DNA of 64,000 bases from Adenanthera pavonina. Lineage: Eukaryota; Streptophyta; Magnoliopsida; Fabales; Fabaceae. Both the position numbers and the translations under genes were made by a program. Where the stretch lies: the NCBI GenBank assembly GCA_026686845.1, contig JAIVEN010000024.1:10527501-10591500 (forward strand). Reading direction: 5' to 3'. Positions 58,188 to 64,000 of the stretch are shown here, one piece after another. The stretch's first letter is position 1. Each line of letters starts with the position of its first letter. The notes below the pieces were generated by a model. It saw only the letters and a program-made list of their open reading frames with translations. It made no database searches and had not been told where the DNA came from.

Positions 58188-60201
58188 TTATATTAAACCT
58201 AATATCATCATCTGCCATGCAGAGCATGTACACTCCCACAATGTAAGATAGACATGGACATCCCTTCCTCCAGCACGGACCAATAGTTCATTTGTCCTAT
58301 AAAGCTGAGCATCCATAAATTTTGCCATAACCACATTCTCCTTGAACTTCTGCTCTATGTCTGTACCCCCACTATTTTTCCATTTCATGATCGCCATCTT
58401 ACTTGCGAACAACTTATGAGCCACCTTTTCCCAGTGTTCATTTACCAAGGCAAATATGCAATGCTTCCTTTCATTTATGATCCATACATTAAATGATTCA
58501 ACTAGCTTGGTGATAATGTTTTCCCACCTACATTGTTTGAATTTGTACAATACCCATCAATCTATATCACCTTGTTCCTCTAACCAACATGCCAACTCTA
58601 GAGATAACACTCTCATATTGTCCATTACAGTGTTGAATTCACAATGAAGCCTAGCATAATCAATAACATGTAGTAACCCCAAAAAGTCCTCCTTTACGAG
58701 GACCCATCCTCTGCATAGTTCTACTCACCTTGCTAAACTCTTTGCTAAAGTTTTCTTTGACATGGGCAATAGCAATATGCATACCTCTCACTACCAAAAG
58801 TTGATTCAACTACAAGAATTATTGAATTGTGCCTATCATATATTATGACAACCTCATTAGAATGATCAATGACTATATCTTTCAAATTCTAAAGGAACCA
58901 AATCCAGTCATTAATATTCTCCCTACTAACAATACCAAATGCCATTGGATACAAATCATTGTCTGCATCAAATGAGCATGCTTTTAACATCATCCCAAGT
59001 ATGGACCACTCAGGTGGCAACCATCGATATATAATAGAGGTTGGCATCCATTTAAAAATCCCTTAATCGAACACCTGTAAGCAATGAAAAGTTGCTTAAA
59101 TCTAATGTTTTCTTACGCCTTCCATCTTGTGATTGTGTCAAGGTTTTTCTCAATTAATCGTTGACACAGTCAAGGTATGAGGTAATATGATTGTTCTAGT
59201 AACCCATGTGTTTCCTATAAAGCTTTCTTCTTTCTCCTCCATGCCTACTTGTAAGTTAACTTCATACCACACTCTCTCTCTAACTCACATATGATGTTGT
59301 TTGGACAATTGTCCATACTTGACCTCAATCCATCAATTATGATAAATGCTATCAAGCTTTCCGTTTGGCTTTTACTTACTAACATGTTATCTTGAGTTGA
59401 ATGGAGGTACTCGTTGTGGAAGGTTGTCAGATGTAGAAAGAGGCACAATTCTTGAATTGCATATGCTGTAAGCTTCCATTTGCAGTTAATAACCTTGCAT
59501 TCCACAATCATCTTCTCTTTGGAGTTCACCTTTAAATTATATACAAAGTTGCGTGCAAGGCTATATTTATATAGAGCTCTTCTAAGCTCTAAAGCATTTT
59601 CAAAATATTGTCCAACTCTAAGAATCACATTTTTCCACTTCTTAAAATTCATTTGAGGTCCATGCACATGCACACTTTCAATTGCAAATGGTGATTCATC
59701 CATCTCAAACATATCTTCATAGGGCAAACTAGTGGTAACTAGATCAAGTCCAACACTTTAATCAAATTGATCTTCAAGTGAATTTTCTACCATGCAACAT
59801 ACTCTGACCACATGCATCCAAGAATTTGCATTGCACACGAAAGAAACTTACATTTGTGATGATTCTACCACCAACTCCACTCTCTCATTTCTATCCTCAT
59901 GATTTGCCTTCATAATGTAAACATGACCAAATGCATCATTGAACTAAATTAGCTTACTTACTCCTATGTCATCCTCAAGATCCAAAAATGCACTATCATC
60001 AAATTTCAACGTATACTTCAATATAGATCCATTTGCATTGACTCCAATACAATCTTTAATGCGGCCTAACAGTTCTACATATGTTGTGCCTCTAAATATA
60101 ACTTTCCCTTTTGACTCCACCCTCTCATTGATGGTCTTTCCTTGTGCATTTTGCATGAACCGTCCACCAATATAGAAATAACAAAAGATGCTTTTGGACA
60201 A
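58188..60201 (-). pseudogene. MuDR-like (MULE) transposase, decayed
   Basis: Reads leftward. 60201-59944: PB1-like N-terminal segment seen in plant MuDR proteins (GKVIFRGTTYVELLGRI, LKYTLKFDD). 59727-59245: MuDR DNA-binding type domain (GQYFENALELRRALYKYSLA, CKWKLTAYAI). About 59060-58880: the MULE core, with YIDGCHLSGPY holding the first catalytic Asp, then by frameshift FDADNDLYPMAFGIVSRENI. 58550-58188: C-terminal part with ESFNVWI and the start of the SWIM zinc finger (CTCSAWQM). Several stops and frameshifts are present. The enzyme would cut at element ends. No terminal inverted repeats were found, so element limits are unknown. Confidence 0.82.
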
Positions 60202-63200
60202 TCAACTTGCCATTGGGCATTTAAATCTAACCATGAAAATTACATTTAACATATTAGTTCACACTTGTGATGGTCAGCCTTATTAGTTGAAATAACCCCT
60301 ACTGATAAAAGCATCATCACCTAAAATTAATAACTTTCAACACTAAAAAGCAAAGAAATAGGTGGGAGAAACAAGTGAGACTAGCAAACAAACATGTGAC
60401 GATAAGCCTTATTAGTTCAATCAACCACTGCATTCAAACTATATGTTTCAATCAATCATAATGCTTTCAACCAACATCCTTTCAACTCACAGCACATCAA
60501 GCACCAGCATAAGAACCATATTTGAAGCTCTCTTGCTTTATATGTTCATGCACCAAGAAACAAGAGCAAGAATTTCCCTACCCCAAAACTCATTCTCCAT
60601 TTCCCCCAAAAAGGTTGTCCTTTTTTTGTGAGAATATCATTGCTTCATCTCCATACACCTAAATATTACCATTTTCATGCCTTGATCATTCACAATACCC
60701 AACAATTGCTGACCAAAAACCCATTCATACCTAAATTAAAAAAATCACAATACTCCAACAAGAGAATCACATTTCACAGAGATGGGAAAGAGGAAGAGAG
60801 AAGAGGTGAGCTTCTTACCTCACATGAATGTAGAGCCGGAGAAGTTAGGGAAGAAAGTCTACAAGGTTGGTAGAGGTTGGTGAAAGGAACGAAGCTAACA
60901 AAAGAGAAGATAGGCACAGGTTTGATTGAAGCTCAGTTTTTCATTTCATGCATATAAGGGCATTTTCATCTTTTCCATTGAATTGTTTAATTCCATTTTC
61001 ATATCCTAATACCTTATGGTAATTGGAGCAAATTTTGTCACGTTTTTTGAATTAATTTCTTTCATTAGCATTTATTTGAAATTTTCCCCAAAAGGAATAT
61101 AACAATATAAAAAATTATGTATGTATGAATTTATTTTTTATATTTCTAAATCAATATTTTGAAAATCAGTTTAGTCATTTCACTGGTGAAGATATTAGTT
61201 CAAAATTCACTAATTTAATTATGGTTGAATCCTCATTAAACCATTAAACCAGCAGTAAGTAAATTAATATATCTTTATATAGTAAAATATGATGTAGAAA
61301 ATTAATTGAACTATTATTAATAATTTTCACAACTTGTTCAAATCTAAATAAGATTATATTTATATATAATCACATATTAAACTCAAAATAATTAATAATG
61401 TATCAACATAGTGTTCATTAATTAAATCTATAATAATACTTATATAAAATATTAGAATATAAAAAATATCTATTTAAAAAATGATATGATTTTGTGGTAA
61501 TAGCCAACAAAATAGGGGAAAAATTGAATCAATTGAAACAATAACTTGGCGATTTTTACTTTTTTCTCTCCTTGTTTTTTTTTTTTTTGACTAATTTTGT
61601 AAAGTTGTGGACAAGTTCTGATCTGATTCACCAATTTTGACCAATTTAACTAATTCGATTTGACTTTCATAGCAGTGCTCTAAATGCCCATGGTATAGTT
61701 ATTGGTAGGATATAATTGACACAAAATAAAGTTTCCAGAGAGCCCAAGGAGACCATATGAAATGCCTCCTGTATTTGGCAAGAATGGAGTGAAGTGGAAA
61801 TTCGGCTTTCGTGGAATCACTTTGACCAAATTTTGCGAATATGTTATCATCTTTTCCTTTGAAAATAAGAATTTTAGACTTGAAAACTTCATTGAAATAA
61901 TTAGATTGGACTGGTCACATAAAAATCTTCAACTGTCTATTGATCTATAAAATCGATGCGCTAAAAACGTGGACTACAGAATTGTTGAACTAAATCAAAA
62001 TAAAACTTATATAAACAATAGTCGAATCAATAATTGATTTTTAAAGTTTTTTTCTTATAAAATAACTAATTCGCCTCATATGAATATAAAAAAATTAAAT
62101 ATAAAAAGCAGCAGGATAAAGAAGGAGCTAAAACAAAGAAAAAAAACTGCTCATAGTGTATTGGGTCATTTTTATGCTTGATCTCCATCAAGGTGTTCGG
62201 CCAAAATTAATTTTTTTTTACCTTTTGATCCTTAATTTAATTTGAAGAAGAAAACAAATCAACATTAAATATTCTTGAATTTTGATCATAACGAAATTTT
62301 ATTTTTCATTGAAAATAACTTCTCACCAATTTGAGTATAACTATACCTTAATCAAGTTCATATATTATAAATCAGTATGTTTCCATAATTATCTAATTTT
62401 GAAGTGACTACTTGAATGTATCTTTAGCCCAAAAGGATATTCCTTTATAAAAGCAGTGCAATTTCAATGAATTAACAAGTTGGCTTTCTGAGGCAACAAA
62501 ACATATCTCGGTGATGTATTGCATAATGATCTCTGTTTTTAATATAAAAAAGTGTACCTTTTTGCCACTTGAGGCAAACTTGGGCAGTAAAGATAGGGAA
62601 GGGTTTGGGTAAAAGTAAATGGTTCAAACCGTCCTGCAATTAAAATGAGAGGTATGCTTTTTTTAAAAAACAAACTATTTTCTAGTAAAAAAATTAATTT
62701 TTCTCCAGTACTAAGAGTAAAGGGTAAATACTTTTAAATTAGTTTCATTTCATACACCAAAAATGAGAATCAAATTCTCCATCATTTGCTTAAGAGATTT
62801 TTTTATTATTTATGCCAACCTAAACCTAAATTGATATAAAAAAAAAAGGGTACATTAATATTTTAACGAAGCAAGAGAAAAAGGAACGGCCGTACCTTCT
62901 CTAATTTAAGAGATAGTGATAGGACAAAATATTTTATTCAAACTCAATTTAAAGTATTGTATGTACGGTACTCCATACAAACACGAATCTCTTTCAAAGT
63001 GTGCGTCAAATGGTAAATAATAAAATGTGAATGTAAATATGAGAAGTTGGCTTTCTTCTCAGCTCACAAATGAAAATATGGAAATTTGCATATTGACTTG
63101 TTAGAAAATTTTATAATATTTTATTTACGGGTTCACATTAATTATTTTATAGTTTTACAGTGGTTGATTAAGATGCTAATGCTAAGTATTATTTTGTGAT

Positions 63201-64000
63201 AATAAGAATTAATGAATTAGGCATATACAGTTTAATTATAAGTCTGCATGATAGTAAAAGTTATGGATCATTATGTTTTATTAAAAACTCATAGTGGATT
63301 GGTATGGTAAAATAATTTATTTAAAGAAAACTAAGTCCCCTCTCTAATCCTATTTTAGTAAGTTTCCCTACTGAAAACTACTAAAAAAACCATAGGAATC
63401 TAAAGAGGAAAACCTAGACGAGGTATTCTCAAAATATCATCAAAAAGTATGCATTTATTTATCTAATTATTTATTTTATTCATATTCATTCACATACATA
63501 TATCTAGTTGTTGTTTTGGATTTTTAAAACTTACATGACTAGAATAATCTTAACTAATGAAGCAGATAATTTATGAAGAATCCCACTGAGATGCACATAA
63601 ATAAATCTGAAATTTTGAAAAGAAAAAAGAAAGAATCTGAAGTTCACAAGAATACAAAATCATAATGTGTGGACCAATCACATTTTGCCTTTTCGAAGAT
63701 TGAGAAGACAAATGAACCAAACCAATTATACCAATCTTTGTCAAATTGTCATATTCATTTTCAAGTGGTCTTTTTTATTACAGTCATACTCACAAATTGC
63801 TTTCATTAGGTGTATAGAGGGAAGGATCTTCCAATATTACGATTCATTATTCAATCTTATCTTAACTAACCAAAAGCTGAAACTAATTGAAACAAAGAAG
63901 ATATCCAACCCCATCATTTATTTTGAATTTTTGAATTTATGTATTTAAAAAATTTAAAAAAAAGTGAGATTGTGTAAAGAGTTTATATTTTATATAATTT
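60202..64000. other. AT-rich region, nothing recognised
   Basis: 60202-60960 may hold the 5' part of the MULE element. The rest is AT-rich with poly-A/T runs; open frames (for example 63667-63948) have no domain and are likely chance. Confidence 0.5.

Noticed and set aside
63667..63948. Protein gene of 93 codons near the right edge
   Set aside because: AT-rich, no recognisable motif and no supporting context.

Overview
This window is nuclear DNA of a flowering plant, most probably a eudicot. It is AT-rich, carries introns with GT-AG borders, and is dominated by plant-type transposable elements (CACTA, Ty1/copia of the SIRE/Maximus type, an RTE-like LINE, a Cassandra-type 5S-bearing element, a MuDR-like transposase, hAT-like and foldback MITEs, and several solo LTRs). 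Only one ordinary cellular gene is visible: an 8-exon gene at 32983-42497 (+) for a plant INCENP-like protein (WYRD), the scaffold of the mitotic chromosomal passenger complex.

Layout. 1-5043: right-hand part of a CACTA transposon (remnant of a Transposase_24/Ulp1-type gene, long non-coding 3' part, subterminal repeats, terminus CACTA on the minus strand, TSD TAA). It sits 10 bp past the pol stop codon of a decayed minus-strand copia element (5047-9045), which itself sits in a plus-strand RTE-like LINE (9046-10735). The LINE also carries a Cassandra-like insertion (9697-10380) with two copies of a 5S rRNA-derived segment. 11553-25854: a minus-strand solo LTR (about 2.5 kb once the insert is removed) hosting a complete copia element (12247-24057; LTRs of about 1.65 kb, TSD TCCTT, PBS, gag, pol, extra ORF, PPT). 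25860-30395: an L1-type LINE RNase H fragment split by a large LTR (26124-29944), which is in turn split by a solo LTR (27540-29266, TSD CCTTC). 30765-32720: a foldback element, a roughly 0.55 kb tandem duplication and short repeats. 32750-42800: the INCENP-like gene with M-phase-type promoter motifs. 43964-44325: a hAT-like MITE. 44895-46930: tandem repeats and debris. 49808-52198: a second solo LTR of the family at 11553-25854, in the opposite orientation (TSD ATTCC). 52204-55340: a retroelement ORF fragment and a tandem array of about 740 bp units. 56337-57953: a minus-strand LTR related to the copia LTRs. 58188-60201: a MuDR-like transposase pseudogene. The rest is AT-rich DNA in which I recognise nothing.

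How it fits together. The mobile elements are all broken by stops, frameshifts or deletions, and none looks able to move by itself. The insertions can be ordered in time from who interrupts whom. Most LTR elements survive as solo LTRs with intact or near-intact target-site duplications, so LTR-LTR recombination has trimmed the region heavily. The INCENP-like gene reads through cleanly with all introns canonical and is presumably active. No coherent new multi-gene system is evident. The most unusual items are the duplicated 5S-bearing element, the integrase-less copia, the motif array shared by the LTR and the region before the extra copia ORF, and a 94-bp duplication that copies a splice donor of the INCENP-like gene.
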